Shown one piece after another: positions 10,997-23,680 of a stretch of DNA of 64,000 bases. Location of the stretch: contig JAJHTX010000010.1 of assembly GCA_032164295.1 (NCBI GenBank), forward strand, positions 1,550,001 to 1,614,000, written 5' to 3'. Under the pieces are notes generated by a model. It searched no databases. It saw only the letters and a program-made list of their open reading frames with translations, and was not told the origin of the DNA. The first letter of the stretch is position 1; each line of letters starts with the position of its first letter. The stretch is from Inonotus obliquus (lineage: Eukaryota; Basidiomycota; Agaricomycetes; Hymenochaetales; Hymenochaetaceae). Both the position numbers and the translations under genes were made by a program.

Positions 10997-12401
10997 TTAT
11001 TCTATACTCTAGGTGATTGGGCGATAACAAAATAATACATGGAAGCTGATGGATGACGTACACGACCCGAGATGCGCAATTTATTCCGTATTTATTCGAA
11101 TATCTATCTTCAAGTCGCTCGACGGTAGCATCTATGAAAACGTTAGAAAAAGATCAAACAAAACGTAGAAAGTGGTAAAGGGTAGGATCAGAGAACCGCG
11201 TCTCGACAAGCGCAATAAGCTTCAGACGGCACTTCCTATTGCATTCGGTTGATGTTCATCATACCAGAAGAATCCAAGCCGTCAAGTCATTTCGTACTCA
11301 CATTAATATACGAATAATAGCATCCCTGTTGAGAAAAATCAGCCAGACGAACAGGAAAGACATCAAAGAGGGAATGGAATCAGGAGTGTCATGTTCTGGA
11401 GCACGCACTCGATCACAACAGATCGGGTATTCTCCCTGAAGAAATTCAACATAAAAGAGAGAAATCATCACGAGAGAGACGAAGAAACAGAAGAACTCAC
11501 AACTACGCATTTGCATCCGCGTCCATCCTAATTCAATACCAATAACAGTAACAATAACAATCAACGAACGATCCGCCGAAGCAGAATCAAACAGGTTCCA
11601 AAAAATATTGTTGCCATACGCCGAACCAAGAGTAAGCCCCATTCAGTTCCGAGCCATTCCAATTCCAAAAACAAATCGAAACAGCCCAGGACCACATAAC
11701 TTCACTCATGAGCAACAAAAAAACTTGCCAACCACTTACAGCGCGCCCAGTTCAGACTATACAAAAAGTAAGTCCAGACGACGTTAAAAGCTCATATCTT
11801 CGCTCCGTTCCGTCGTCCCCAGAACGCACTTGGGTCTAGCAAAAGCAGAGGGAGCAGGGGTGGGAGTATCAACGACGTAACGAAACATGTCGCATCGTCA
11901 ATACAGAACCAAAACCAAGCCGTCTCTCCTAATGAACCATCGTACTTAAAGATGGTAGCTTTCCTTTCCTTTCCTATCGAGGGATAGGAAAGGATGGAGA
12001 AACGTGTTGTGTTGTGTTGAACGTGTACAAACACGGGACACTGGCACAACCCCTCTGCGGTATCTCCGGGGACTTTCCCCACAGCTAAAGTTGAGAAAGA
12101 CGAAAACATGGACTTTTTTCGTTTCCTCTGTGTGTGTGCTGCGAAAGTGGTCCTTTGGTCGGCGTTGGCAATGAGGAAAGGAAAGGAAAAAAAAGGCGAA
12201 AGAAAGTTGGAGAGTGGATCACGTGGGTGGAAAGAGTGTGCCGATCCCACACGCAAGCGGAACACTTGGTGACTTTCTTCAAGCGCTTTCAGCTACCGCC
12301 ATCGCTCGTTAACTTCCAACAGTCTTTCTTATCCCGCTATCTCTGTACATACAGAAAATCCTGAATAGTTCTATCTGGTCCATCTGTGCTTCCAAATCGT
12401 C
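10997..12401. other. Intergenic region with a possible decayed minus-strand gene
   Basis: A minus-strand frame at 11642-11298 (114 residues, MGLTLGSAYGNNIFWNLF..., with hydrophobic stretches IVIVTVIGI and FFCFFVSLVMISLFYV) contains plausible splice signals, one segment looking like an intron (GTGAGTTCTT...TTCTTCAG near 11500-11440). I do not recognise a family and the exon structure is not convincing. The remainder (11800-12400) is simple-sequence-rich with a short inverted repeat near 11963-11990, and carries the promoter of the gene starting at 12402. Confidence 0.25.
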
Positions 12402-13704
12402 ATGGTTGGAATGATTGATCCTAACCCCACTCCGCCAAAACAACAGCCAGACAGACAGTCGCAATCACGAGAGAATTGGTGGAAAGGAATAGTGACGAAT
12501 CCTATACAGGTGAAGCGGCCTGCACAAGGTGAGCTGTTCGTTTCGATATCCCACAATAGGTTGATTTGTTGGCGCTCCATATCGCCATCGCCTACCAACT
12601 TGTGCTAAGCAGTCGAAACTAATCAGTCTCGTTTTCTCAACGTCAGGTAAATACTCGCCGAAGGCCGACGAACGCTGCTTCACGTGGTGTTCTCAGACTG
12701 TACGGGGACGAACAGAGGGTCAAGACCCATGGTGTCGCTCCATTTGTATCCGGAGGGTGTTCGAACACGAAGTCAGACAACTCACATCGCATTTCTCGCA
12801 TGACGCCGCTCATCATTCCCGACTCGTTTCTTCCTCCTCTCCTTCCACCGATCAAGATCGAGATCGCGAACGAGATCATAAGGGAGCAGCGTTAAAGTAC
12901 CCTCTCCCTCCAGAAGGTCAACGCAGACTATTCGGGAACGATGGCGACGACGACTACGAAGGGGACGACGACAACTCACAAGATACTCGAGGATACATCT
13001 ACAACAACAACAACAACAATTCCTACAACAACGCGATTGAGAAAGGGAAAGAGAAGGAAGTGAAGTATTGGGAGGAAGGGTGGTATGTGTGGATGACGAA
13101 GAATCGATGGGCGGCGCAGGAGAAGATGGATTTGATGATGCTTGATTTGGAGAAACAGACGAATTGGAATAAGGTTAAGGAGCAGGAGGAGCGTGCGTGG
13201 GCGGAGAGTCAGGCGCAGGCGCAGGCGCTGGAGAAGATGGTTGACAAGGAGATTGAGGGTAGAGAGGGTAGAGGATCTGTGTTGGATGGTCTTGACGCTG
13301 AAACACAGTTTTCTGTCGTACCTGTGCGACATCCATATCCAAACGCTGCGTACGTATCTATTCACTCTCTACCTCTATCCTTGCTAACTCATGATTCGAC
13401 CCGACCCCTTACCGAACCGATTTCATACATAACCACCACCAGCGAAGAATCCTTCCTCATCCGCCTCCCCACGCGTCTAGACCTCACATCCTACGCGCAT
13501 CAAACCCTTTCACCGACATACAAACTCCTCACTATCGTGCGGAGGAGTTTTGAGAGTGGGGATCAGAGGGAGTTGGGGAGGAGGGCGTGGGGGGTTGTGA
13601 GGGATGGGACGCCTTTTAGGCTTGTGAGGAATGTGGTTAGGATTTGTTTGGATGGGTTGGGGAGGGGGAAGGGAGGAGGAGGGGGAGGGGGGGACGAAGG
13701 GTGA
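12402..13704 (+). CDS. Conserved fungal protein of unknown function with a Cys/Trp-rich motif
   Basis: Three exons (12402-12528, 12647-13349, 13443-13704), introns GT-AG and in phase, about 363 aa. Just after the first splice comes KADERCFTWCSQTVRGRTEG and then QDPWCRSICIRRVFEHEVR, a four-Cys motif that I recall as conserved in fungal homologues but whose function I do not know. A charged, Asn-rich low-complexity part with a likely coiled coil (EKMDLMMLDLEKQTNWNKVK...) follows. After the second intron comes EESFLIRLPTRLDLTSYAHQ and a basic end closing in a Gly run. The first exon is short (MVGMIDPNPTPPKQQ). Function left open. Confidence 0.72.
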
Positions 13705-14081
13705 GGATTCGTAGGTTGCTTTACGGTTTTGGATTATGATCGTATTGTAGAAAGAGGTACTATTGGCACTGGCTATCGTTGTTGGAATTATGTGGTCAAT
13801 CTAATCATTTATTGTACTCCTTTACGTGTAGTCAACGCTTTCGAAGATCGAGATTGATGAGGTGAATGTTACATTTGTCTAGCAATAAGGTCAAGGTCCA
13901 AGAAAACTTTTATACAACTGAGGCGTAGGCATACATCTGATCTTTACCGTTATCTATTCAGTGTCTTCGTTAGTATCAGTTCTTTTTCGCTCGTTTGTAA
14001 TGCTATAATTTTCAAATAGTCGAGAAGAGATCACTTTCGCCTCGCTCCTCCCAAAATCCAAAAATATCCCAATCCAAACCC
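13705..14081. other. Intergenic region between convergent genes
   Basis: Shared 3' flank of the gene ending at 13704 (+) and the deaminase ending at 14082 (-). AT-rich, nothing else recognised. Confidence 0.4.
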
Positions 14082-15742
14082 TCAAACATCCTCCACCGCC
14101 GCACCCCCAGCACTCGCACCCGCATGACTCCCATGCCCAAGCAACCCAGCCACGCCCAAGCTCCCCCCAACACCCGCCGTCACCCCGCGCGCGCGCAACT
14201 CCGCGTGGTGCGCCTCGACCTCGTCCTGCACGCGCTCGATGGAGCGGAAGTAGCGCACGGTCTTGACGCGCAGCTCGAGCGTTGCGTCGCTATCTGCTAC
14301 GATGAGCGCCCAGGGGTGGTGTTGCAGGGCTGAGAGCGTCCACTGGGTTTTGTGGTTTGTGGTTGATGATTGTTTGATGGTTATTTGGTGGTTGATGTTT
14401 GAAGTTTGATAGTGTCTCAGTTAGTTCTGCGCATTTATGCTTTATGTGGTTGGTTTGGAATGCGACGTACGAGATGGTTCACCCCTTCTTCAATAGCTTT
14501 ACTCAATGCTAACGCTTTCCGTTGACCTGTAACGACCACAACAACTTCTCTCGCGTCTAGAACGGTGCCGACGCCGACTGTGAGCGCCATGCGGGGTACG
14601 GCGGTGATGTCGTTTCCGAAGAAACGGGCGTTGGCGAGTATGGTGTCGTATGCGAGTGTTTTGATGCGCGTGCGGGATTTTAGAGAGCTGCCTGTTTTGT
14701 ATTTATATGTGGTAGAAGTGGGTGGGTAGGTAGGTGTTTTCAAGCATAGAAGGCTCAGACGGAAGACGTACCGGGTTCGTTAAATGCGATGTGTCCATCT
14801 TCGCCGATCCCTCCGAGGAACAACTCGATCCCGCCAACGGAACGTATGAGCGCTTCATAGTTTGCACATTCGGCGTGTAAATCTGCTGCCGTACCGTCTA
14901 GCAGATGTACTTGACTTGGTGGGATGTCGACTACGATATATCATTGCGTCCGTACGTCCATATCATCGTCGGCCATAGATAGAGCATAGAGTACGGATTG
15001 ACAAGAGGATGTTCGGTGTATGGTGGACGAAAACCGAAAATGTGTGAGCGTGGTGGATAGGAGGAGAATAGGAGGGACGTACTGTGCGAGAAGAACTCGC
15101 GGAACATGAAGGTGTGGTAGGACTCTGGATGATCGCGAGGGAGCCCAACGTATTCGTCCATGTTGAACGTAATGACGTTCTTAAACCTTCAAAAGTGCAT
15201 TAGCTTCCCTTCAAGTCAAACATATTCAGTAGGAAGGAGAAGAGAACAGCACTCATGCGCTCATCGGCATTCTGAGTCCCCCGCCCAACCCACACATGAG
15301 TTAATGAATGGAGACGTACGAGAGCTTTCCTTCCTTAACCATCTTAATCAATACCTTATACGTCGGAATAGGTGACGAGCCCGTAGGTAGACCGAGCACG
15401 AACGGTCTTTGCGGCGTCGGATTGAATTCTTTTATCCTGGTTCAACGTATCCAAGTATTCGTCCAATGTACCATTTCGCATCGTCATTCAGCCGCACCCG
15501 CAGAAGCATGATCAAATCCGAAAACAAAATCCATGAAAGCCTTCGGTTAGAATCGATCTGGGAGAACATAGATGCATGCCAAGACGCAGAGTATCGCATC
15601 TATAAAGTCGAACTGACCGCTTGCATATGTAATTCGCAGTATACTCGCCAACAGCGGCGGGATCATCACGAAGGATAAGTCCTGTATCATATATACGTTA
15701 TCGCACCCAACGTCGTCTACAACGACTAAAAGACGTACGCAT
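14082..15742 (-). CDS. nagB: Glucosamine-6-phosphate deaminase
   Basis: The enzyme converts glucosamine-6-phosphate to fructose-6-phosphate plus ammonia, the last step of N-acetylglucosamine and chitin-derived sugar catabolism in the cytosol. Seven exons: 15742-15739, 15681-15618, 15436-15320, 15186-15083, 14930-14772, 14691-14471, 14342-14082. The protein begins [20 protein letters not shown] and contains the family signatures [36 protein letters not shown] (catalytic Asp), [17 protein letters not shown] (catalytic His), [16 protein letters not shown] and [19 protein letters not shown]. The C-terminus after [11 protein letters not shown] is longer than in bacterial NagB and Gly/Ala-rich. Exon 1 holds only four coding bases (ATGC). 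No other GlcNAc genes are adjacent. Confidence 0.94.
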
Positions 15743-16607
15743 GTTTGATTGTCCTTGATAGAGCTGTCTAACAGATGAACTACTGAAATCCGAGCTTGGG
15801 CTTTGGTGAACGCAGGAGGAAGAGAACAGGAACAAGGTCAGTCAGTGAAGTGAAGGAAATAAAAATAAAATGGAATTGTCAAAAATAGAAGATGGCATAC
15901 CACATGGACATGGAAGACGGATGCAGACGCGGCACCGGCTCGGATCAGAATTCGTGACGTAGCATTGCCACGTCGTGATGAGATTACCTATATTTAGCAA
16001 GTGTCGGTCCGACGACCCGCCTTACCTCACATTATGTAAGCATAATAAGGTCAAGCAAGCTCTCCAGGCCAGGGAGGGATGATAATTCCAACATTAATAC
16101 TAGTACTATTCTTTCAAACGATATTATTCGCATTCGTACGAGAGAATCTAGATACCGTAGTCAAACTCTGAAAGTTGATAATGATCAAGTTTGGGTAGAG
16201 TGAATGGCGAAAAATTACATTGTATCCATCCTGGTCCTGGACCAGATTAGTGATTTGATTATACATATGGTTGTCTAACTTACAGTTGTCTTTGAGACTT
16301 CAAAGAGTTATAAACATACTGACCATTTGAAAACCGTATATGTGCCAGTTACCCGAATAACACATTTATAATTGAAGTGCTACTGAGGATGCCGGGAGTT
16401 TTGACTTGTAATTCTTCTGGCAATGCAAGGGCAATGGAATATAGGGGTATAGATTGCTTACACGAACACGAGAGGGAGGACCAAAAAATATAGTACATTG
16501 CGAGTTTGAGAAATGGTGAAGTACTTAGTGAATACTATTGCCAACAGCGAATCAGTCACAGAGAAATTGAAGACGAGACCGCAAAACCTGTTTTCTCAGC
16601 TAGCTAG
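15743..16607. other. Intergenic region, nothing recognised
   Basis: Promoter side of the deaminase and 3' flank of NLR2. A short GCTA tandem (16598-16611) sits at the NLR2 stop codon. No open frame of note, no RNA gene or repeat identified. Confidence 0.4.
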
Positions 16608-19600
16608 CTAGGTTCGCACGAAGCACTCCGTCCACCGCTCACCAAGAGCCGCACCGGTAAAACCAAGTCTCGTCGAAAACTCGCAACTCAAAACGCCAGT
16701 GTTTCGGGGTCGCCAAAGTGTTGCACGAAGGTCAGGAGGAATCCATAAGATTGATTCACGTCTGCCATGTCCAGGAAGAATCCACCCTCCATCCAAGACC
16801 CACTCCGACAAGTCTTCGATCCCATGTGGAGAATCGACTGTGAGATTGTCGTTGCTCTCGTCAGATGGTTGGAGTAGGTGCGATACGTCCCACGTTCTAA
16901 TCGTATTGTCAGCAGAACCTGAAACGAGTCGTGAGCCATCAGGGAACAAGGCAAGAGACCAGACGGGACTCGTATGACCCTCGAGAACTTCGATGTTTGA
17001 TCTGCTGTCCACGTGCCATATTCGTATGGCGTTGTCCACAGATCCCGAAATGACGTATTTTCCATCAAGAGAGAAAATGACGAAATTGACAGAGTTCATA
17101 TGTCCCTCCAAAGGATCGCCGATCATTTGTTGACTCTGCACATCCCAGATAATTATAGTTCCGTCCCGTGAGCCCGAAGCCATCCGCGTGCCATCAGGTG
17201 AGAAGCACACAGAATTAACATCATCGGAATGTCCCGTCAAAGGCTCGGATGTGCATTCCCAGGTGATCGTGTCCCAAACTCGAATCGTCTTGTCGTAAGA
17301 ACCCGACACGAGCAGCTTGCCATCGGGAGAGAATGATACTGAGCAGATACCACCCGAATGGCCATGAAGCGGACCAGCGATGAGCGCTCCGGACTTCAAA
17401 TCCCATATCCTGATCGTTCTCTTGGAGCCAGAGGCAATCGTTGAACCATCTGGTGATAATGCAACCCACCAAACTTCGTCGGTGTGTCCCTTTAGTGGAC
17501 CAAGGATCATCGCACCATCCTTGGTATCCCAAACCCTGATCATCCTGTCGTTCGAACACGAGATGAGTTGCGAGCCGTCCAGCGAGAATACTACACAGTT
17601 AACGTCGCTATTGTGACCCAGAAGAGGTCCTGATATACCTTCCCCGTTCTCGGCATCCCAAACTATGATCGACCCGTCCACAGACGCGGATGCGATTCGA
17701 CTGGCATCGGAGGAAATATCGACTGAAATGACAGCAGCGGTATGTCCTGAGGATTGTTCCGAATCGTCTACCCTGGCAGTGGCATCCCAAATCCTCACTG
17801 TTTCGTCACCGGAACCCGAAGTGATGTATTTTCCATCACGCGACCATGCGACAGACCAGACTGTGCTCGAGTGACCTTTGAAAGGACCGGATGCGACCTG
17901 TCCAGTTTTGGCATCCCATATTATTATTGTATTGTCATCAGATCCAGAGACAATGCGAGTGCCACAGGGAGAGTATGCGACAGACATGACTTGTAACGAG
18001 TGACCAGACAAAGTAGAAATAACGCTCCCGCTTTCCACATCCCAAATTTTGATCAATGAATCACGAGAACCAGAGACGACATGGTCGCCATCCGGAGAGA
18101 ACGCAACGGAGTGAACCACATTAGAATGGCCTCTTAAAGGCTTGCAAAGAGGTTCTCCACTCTCCACGTTCCAGATAATGATTGTGTCGTCATTCGAGCC
18201 TGACACCAACCGCGCGCCATCGAGGGAAAACGCAACGGACTTAACTTTGCTGGTATGCCCCATCAGGGGGTCCCCAATGAGTTCTCCTTTCTCGGCATCC
18301 CAGATGATGATAGTTCCGTCGGCAGATCCAGATGCGATCTGCGTCCCGTCAGGCGAAAATACGACAGACCGAACAAACTCTTCGTGGCCAGAAAGTGGGC
18401 CTAGGATCAGCTCGCCTGTCTCAGCATCCCATACTCTTATCGTGCAGTCCATCGAACCCGACACAATGCGCCTCCCATCTAGAGAGAAACATATTGAAGT
18501 GACGGCGTTGGAATGTCCCGTCAAGGGAGAACAAATTTCTTCCCCACTGGCGACCTCCCAGATTCTGATTGTTCCATCCGCAGAGGCTGATGCAATGTGC
18601 TTTCGATTTGGTGAGAAGGCGACGGAATAGACTGCGCTGGAATGGCCGTCGAACACCTTCAAGTGCATCGCAGGCTTTCTGATACCTTCCCGTTTGACAC
18701 CCACGAAGGCAACACATCGCTCGAGGTAATGCCGTGCAACCTGAGAATCATCCTTCGCGAGGGGTATCATGGAGACATAGATGTGTGGGGTACATTGGGA
18801 AATAGCTGGGGCGAATGTACTTGCAATATCACTGGCATCCCGTAGGAACGCAGAAATTTCCGCGCTGCAGGGCTAGTTCATGGTCAGATACACGAACTGT
18901 GAGAATGACGAATAACGTACTTCAGCCCACTTAGCAGCATCCAGCAACGCACGACTAGCAATCCGGTAGAAGGCCTTGACGAGGCTTAGCACCTCGAACC
19001 AGAATAGGAGACGTTGATGCGCAAAGTCAGAAACCTTGTCGAGCATAGCATGTGACTCTGGAACTTCCGGGAGATGCTGCGTCCAGTAAAGGCACGAGTA
19101 TTCCAGGTGAGATGGGATGCGTTCTCTGATACGATCGGCGAGCCCTGGGATGTCGTCGTTGCGGACGAAGGATGACTCTAGATCGCATATATTGAAACAC
19201 AGGAGGTCTGCCATGACAACAAAGCATCGTTCGCTAATGAAGGTCCTTGATGCAGGAATGTCAATACTCCATGGGTCGCTTGATCGTTCAGGTGACATGA
19301 GGTAGTCCGAGAAGGACGTATGAAATAAGGCGACGGTCCCTCCCGGCGTGTACGTGATGAAACTGCGAAGGCCCGATAAAACAAAATGCGACGTTTCATG
19401 TTCCTTCCAACCCAGGATACCGTCAATTGCTCTAATCGAAAGCGGCGCCTTGCTGAGAAGGACCAGGGCTAAAACTTTTGCAAACCGCTCCCTCGATCTT
19501 TCGTCCTTCCACATTATTCCAGAGCGGTCCAGCACGCTTGCGTACAGGTCGTCTAGTCCAAATCCAGAGAGCGACCGCGAGTTCTCGACCAGCTGGTCAA

Positions 19601-21782
19601 GCAGATTGAATGGATCATTGCTGTGTCTGACCGTCTTCACCGCAGTGGAGGCCCAGATGAATAACCCATTAGCGGCCACACTGAGCGAGCTCATCTTGTC
19701 GTCCCACATCCATTCGGGTGGTACATGCACCTGCTCTCCGATAGCATTGCGCATTTCAACGTGGAGATAAGAGTGTACGTCTTTCTGACTTTGTGCAGAG
19801 GCATGTTCAAGCTCCCGTACAACTACGTTCTTCAGATGAAGAGAAAGGTATTTTTCGATGTCCTTCTCCCTTCGACTGGTTACCAGAAATCGGAAGATGT
19901 TGGGTAGCTTTGCGAAGCATGTCCGGAAAAGCTCCAGCAGGCCGTGCCTCGACTCGAGCGTTCCGCATTCATCGAGAGCATCGAGGACGACGATAATGGG
20001 TCCCGGAAAGGATTCCGCAACAGCACGGAGTGGGAGAAGGAGAGTGTCGAACTGATGCACCAGAGGCGCAGTCGCAATATCTTTGTCCTTTTCGATGGCG
20101 GATATAATGGCGGACCCGATGGATGGGTCGAATAGTGCGAGTTTGTACGCGATAGTTCGGATGACAGTGGACGGATCGCTCTTCCCTCTCTCGAAGAATA
20201 GAAAGGCGCCGAGGCGGGACACTCCTCGAAAGTGTTCCGCTATTGTTGTGCTCACTGTGCTCTTTCCGGATCCCGGGACTCCGTACAGCCAGAAGATATT
20301 CTGATCTGTCTCCGAAGACGCCCACTTGATGATATCGTTGGTTATCTCCTGACGTGTACCGGGAAGACATTGAGGACGGTCGCCTGCCTCGAATGGGGCC
20401 GGGCTGAGACGCTCCTTAATCCCTGAGGCATTCGGCATTCGTCAGACAAACATCAGAATTCGAATGAAAAGTGTACGGACATATCTCTTCAATCTTCTGA
20501 GATGATCGTGACGAGACAAAAGCAGTATGAAGGGATATACCAGAATGGATACTATTTCTCAACGTGGACAGAGCCTGTTCATAGCTGTCGATGGTCCCAC
20601 TGGCCTTGGTGTCGAGCGCACGCCCTGAGTAAATGTGTCAGCTGATGGAGGATATACATTCGAAATACGGTCTTACCAAGAAAACCATGGCTCACGTAGT
20701 GACGGACAAAGTAGCAGCACTCAATGGTCTGCTTCAGGAGCGCCTCTACGGTTTCGCGAAGATAGGAAACTTTGTCTTGGAGCGCTTGTACATTGCGAAC
20801 GAAGCTGAAGGCGTCGTCCATAGTGCGAACAAGGGCTATGATCCTACTGTCCTTTTCATATACTTTCTTTACCACCTGATAATGTCTTCGATGCATGTTC
20901 CTCGTGTGAAACGAATGGGAACACGTACCGTGTACAGAGCTGAGGCTGCCGTCCATGCTATGGTAAGATAAGGGTGTAACTAGGTTGCATAAATACGCCA
21001 TCGCATGCTTGACAACGTTTTGGCACTCACTTGCGATAGAGCATCCATGGCGTCTTTGAAATATTCCAGCTTCGACAGCAGATCGCCAACTGCACAGTAT
21101 AGGTCTCCTTGGCTGCTCATCTGAGTCACCCCTGCTGAAACGGACTGCATCTTATCCAATACTCCTTCGGCCCCCGCAATTCCTCGTCGCTCGACATCGT
21201 CTCTGGCAGCCCCGATAGAGTCGCCGGCAGCGGCCACTGAATCGACGTTTTTGACATCCAAGACGATGCTTCCCACAGGTATCGATGACCGTCGCGAGGA
21301 TGACTGGACTTCAAAGCCGGCTAGACATGCACATTAAGCAACCTGAGCACGAGAACCAACATGATCGTGCATTTTTACCTTCTCCGTTGCCACATCTCGT
21401 CAAGACATCCAGAAACTTGATTTCAAGATATCCCACACATGGATCTCGCCAACTCGAATCGTGCCTGATAGATATTTGAAGCGTCCCAGTTTCGTCAGAG
21501 ATAGGGCTGCACAACCTTTATTAGATGATGCCAGATCACAAGGGTGACGGAACCATACAGGACTAATGCCTCATTCCAACCAGGAGTCTTGCTGGCCTTG
21601 ACTATCATTGTCCGTCGAGTGATATTGCCAAGCTTAACTTCCACATAAAGATTCGGTACTTTGCGATGTAATCGGTCCATCCATCGGAGTCCCTCAAAGC
21701 GTACAACTAGGCGTAGGATCAACATCAGTCGTCCAATGAGTCGATGTCTGAAGGACGAACCTCGTAGTTCATAGTACTTCAT
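16608..21782 (-). CDS. NLR2: C2-NACHT-WD40 NOD-like receptor
   Basis: Nine exons with the same architecture as NLR1: 21782-21761, 21706-21559, 21506-21379, 21320-21031, 20979-20929, 20875-20677, 20624-20481, 20422-18921, 18872-16608, about 1582 aa. Five internal exons have exactly the NLR1 length (148, 290, 51, 199 and 144 nt). It starts MKYYELRVVRFEGLRWMD; the C2 part reads NLYVEVKLGNITRRTMIV and TPGWNEAL. NACHT has Walker A GVPGSGKST and Walker B IVVLDALDECG. The last exon has 14 WD40 repeats and the tail LWIPPDLRATLWRPRNTGV. In repeat 10 one codon is missing (GSKRTIRIW where NLR3 has GSKDRTIRIW), otherwise the gene looks intact. It is the close paralogue of NLR3 and is divergent from gene A (527 bp apart). 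Role as for NLR1. Confidence 0.93.
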
Positions 21783-22308
21783 GGTGATGGTGGTTGGAGG
21801 AGAAACCCTTTGCCCATCTGCACCTTTTGTCCTATCCTGTCGAGAAGCATGATGGGCATTGATTAGCGCTGGTGTAAAAATAAAACCAACCCGCTGCGAG
21901 TCATGTTGGTTTGGACCAATGTGCACGATGAAGATGAAGAAGACCAGACATGGAAAGCATGCAGACACGGAAGCCCGTGTACGCGAAGATGCCAGTATTT
22001 CTTTGTGATCCTAGAGCAGAAAGAGTCCTTTTTTTGATGCTGGTGTATTGGAAAGAAAGTTGAACGATCTTTGGTTTTACATGATATCAAGCTGCGAGAA
22101 ATTCATTCGTACCGGCTAAATGGCGTGAGAAACCCAGAGTGAATTTCTATCTTTGGGATTTCCTCGACTAGTTACAGCCATTTTCATACAGCCTCCCCAA
22201 GTAAGTGCCTCCCTCCTCCTTCCCCTCTCCCAAAGACCCACGCTATCTATAGGGTCCCCTCTGCAATGTTTCAATCCAATAACGGAAATATTATTACTCG
22301 AGTTCAAC
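21783..22308. other. Bidirectional intergenic region between NLR2 and gene A
   Basis: About 526 bp separate the two divergent start codons. A pyrimidine-rich tract precedes gene A (CCTCCCTCCTCCTTCCCCTCTCCC, 22209-22232). No repeat or TIR signature was noticed. Confidence 0.4.
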
Positions 22309-23605
22309 ATGTCCGAACTCGACTCAGACAGTAAGTCGCTAGCTTTATCATCTCTGACATTATGTCAGTATTAATCCCTCTCCCCTTCGCTCGCACACAA
22401 TTATGTAAAATAGGTCAACGGGTTTACGAGGTGGATGACATTGCTTTCCAAGAGGCTGAGAAGAAGGCTGAGATCACGGAGGATCACAGATTAGAAGATG
22501 TGCTACGTATTTCAGATAACACCGCAAATATTTTCCAAGTCGCTAAAGCTCGGAAGGAAACGGTGTCAAGCCTGCATACAGAGATTAGAGACTTGAAGAA
22601 TAATGTAGACAATCTTGCTTGCAACTTAGACAAGTTCAGAAACAGGCTTTACTCAAACGATTCTAATGTCGACGCGATACAAAATTACTTGTCTTTTGGG
22701 GTGGGTCTCTTTTGTTTTTAATTAACTGAAAGATATAGATTGTTATCAATTGATGTCTTCTCAGTCTTCGAATGCCTCTCACTCCATTGTTTGGAGGCAG
22801 ATCATTGCTGCTGCACGTCTAGCATTTGCTAGGGGCATGTTTCACTATTTCGACATGTTCCTTAGATTCTTCCTGGATCCTTCCAATCCGCTGTCAAGTA
22901 TGACATATAACAAAAGTGGTTATCAACCAACCACACCAACCACAAGCACTCCACCACCACCGAAAATGTCCGTATCCCCGACCCTAGTCTCGATAAAGGC
23001 AGACTCAGCGAAGTCGACATCACCTCTAGATTGTCATGATCCTGCTCAGAAAGGAGGATCCAGCAAGCTCCCCAAAGTCCTCCTCGATGTCTCCCCCTTC
23101 AGTCATTTCATCCAAAAGAGGGAGGCAACCTTGGGAAGAGGGCTACTTTAAGGCGTGGAACAATCTTGGCACCCTACCCCAAGACATGTGGGAAACCTAC
23201 TGGGAGAAGATAGCAAAGAGCCCCAACAAGATATATGTAATGCGTTATTCTGATAAGAACAAGCAATGGGAAACCAAATACATCTCCGACCTTGATTCCT
23301 CGATGGTGCAGTTCTGGAAGACAACGATGAAGCTGTTTGTTAAAATGATGCAGATCAGAGCTCGTTAGAAGGGAAGGGCAAACATGCAGTGTGTTCCCGC
23401 ATGAAGGTACTGGAATGAACCCTCATGCCAATTCTTCAGTACACAAAGTCCTCACCCAAACAGCTGAAGTGGTTGCCAAAGAATACCAAGCAGTTTTCCA
23501 TTTGCTCAGAAAAGATTGGGCCGACAGGGTGGTGTTACGATGTACTTTTCACTAGCATTTTGCCGATCCCTTTTTACCCTTTTCGTCATCCATTCTTTAA
23601 ATCTT

Positions 23606-23680
23606 CCGACGTCGTGACTCGAACCCACGACCTCTCACTCCTTTTTCCCTTACATAAAAGACTGAACCGCCGACTGACAC
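23606..23680 (-). other. tRNA-like box A/box B region inside LTR Y (copy 1)
   Basis: On the minus strand, GTGTCAGTCGGCGGTTCAGTC (A-box-like) is followed about 30 nt later by GTGGGTTCGAGTCACGA, a near-perfect B box (GGTTCGANTCC type). No proper acceptor stem is visible, so this is tRNA-derived or tRNA-mimicking sequence, not a tRNA gene. Confidence 0.45.

Noticed and set aside
12976..13365. Minus-strand ORF rich in Leu/Val
   Set aside because: Shadow of the Asn- and charged-residue-rich coding sequence on the plus strand.
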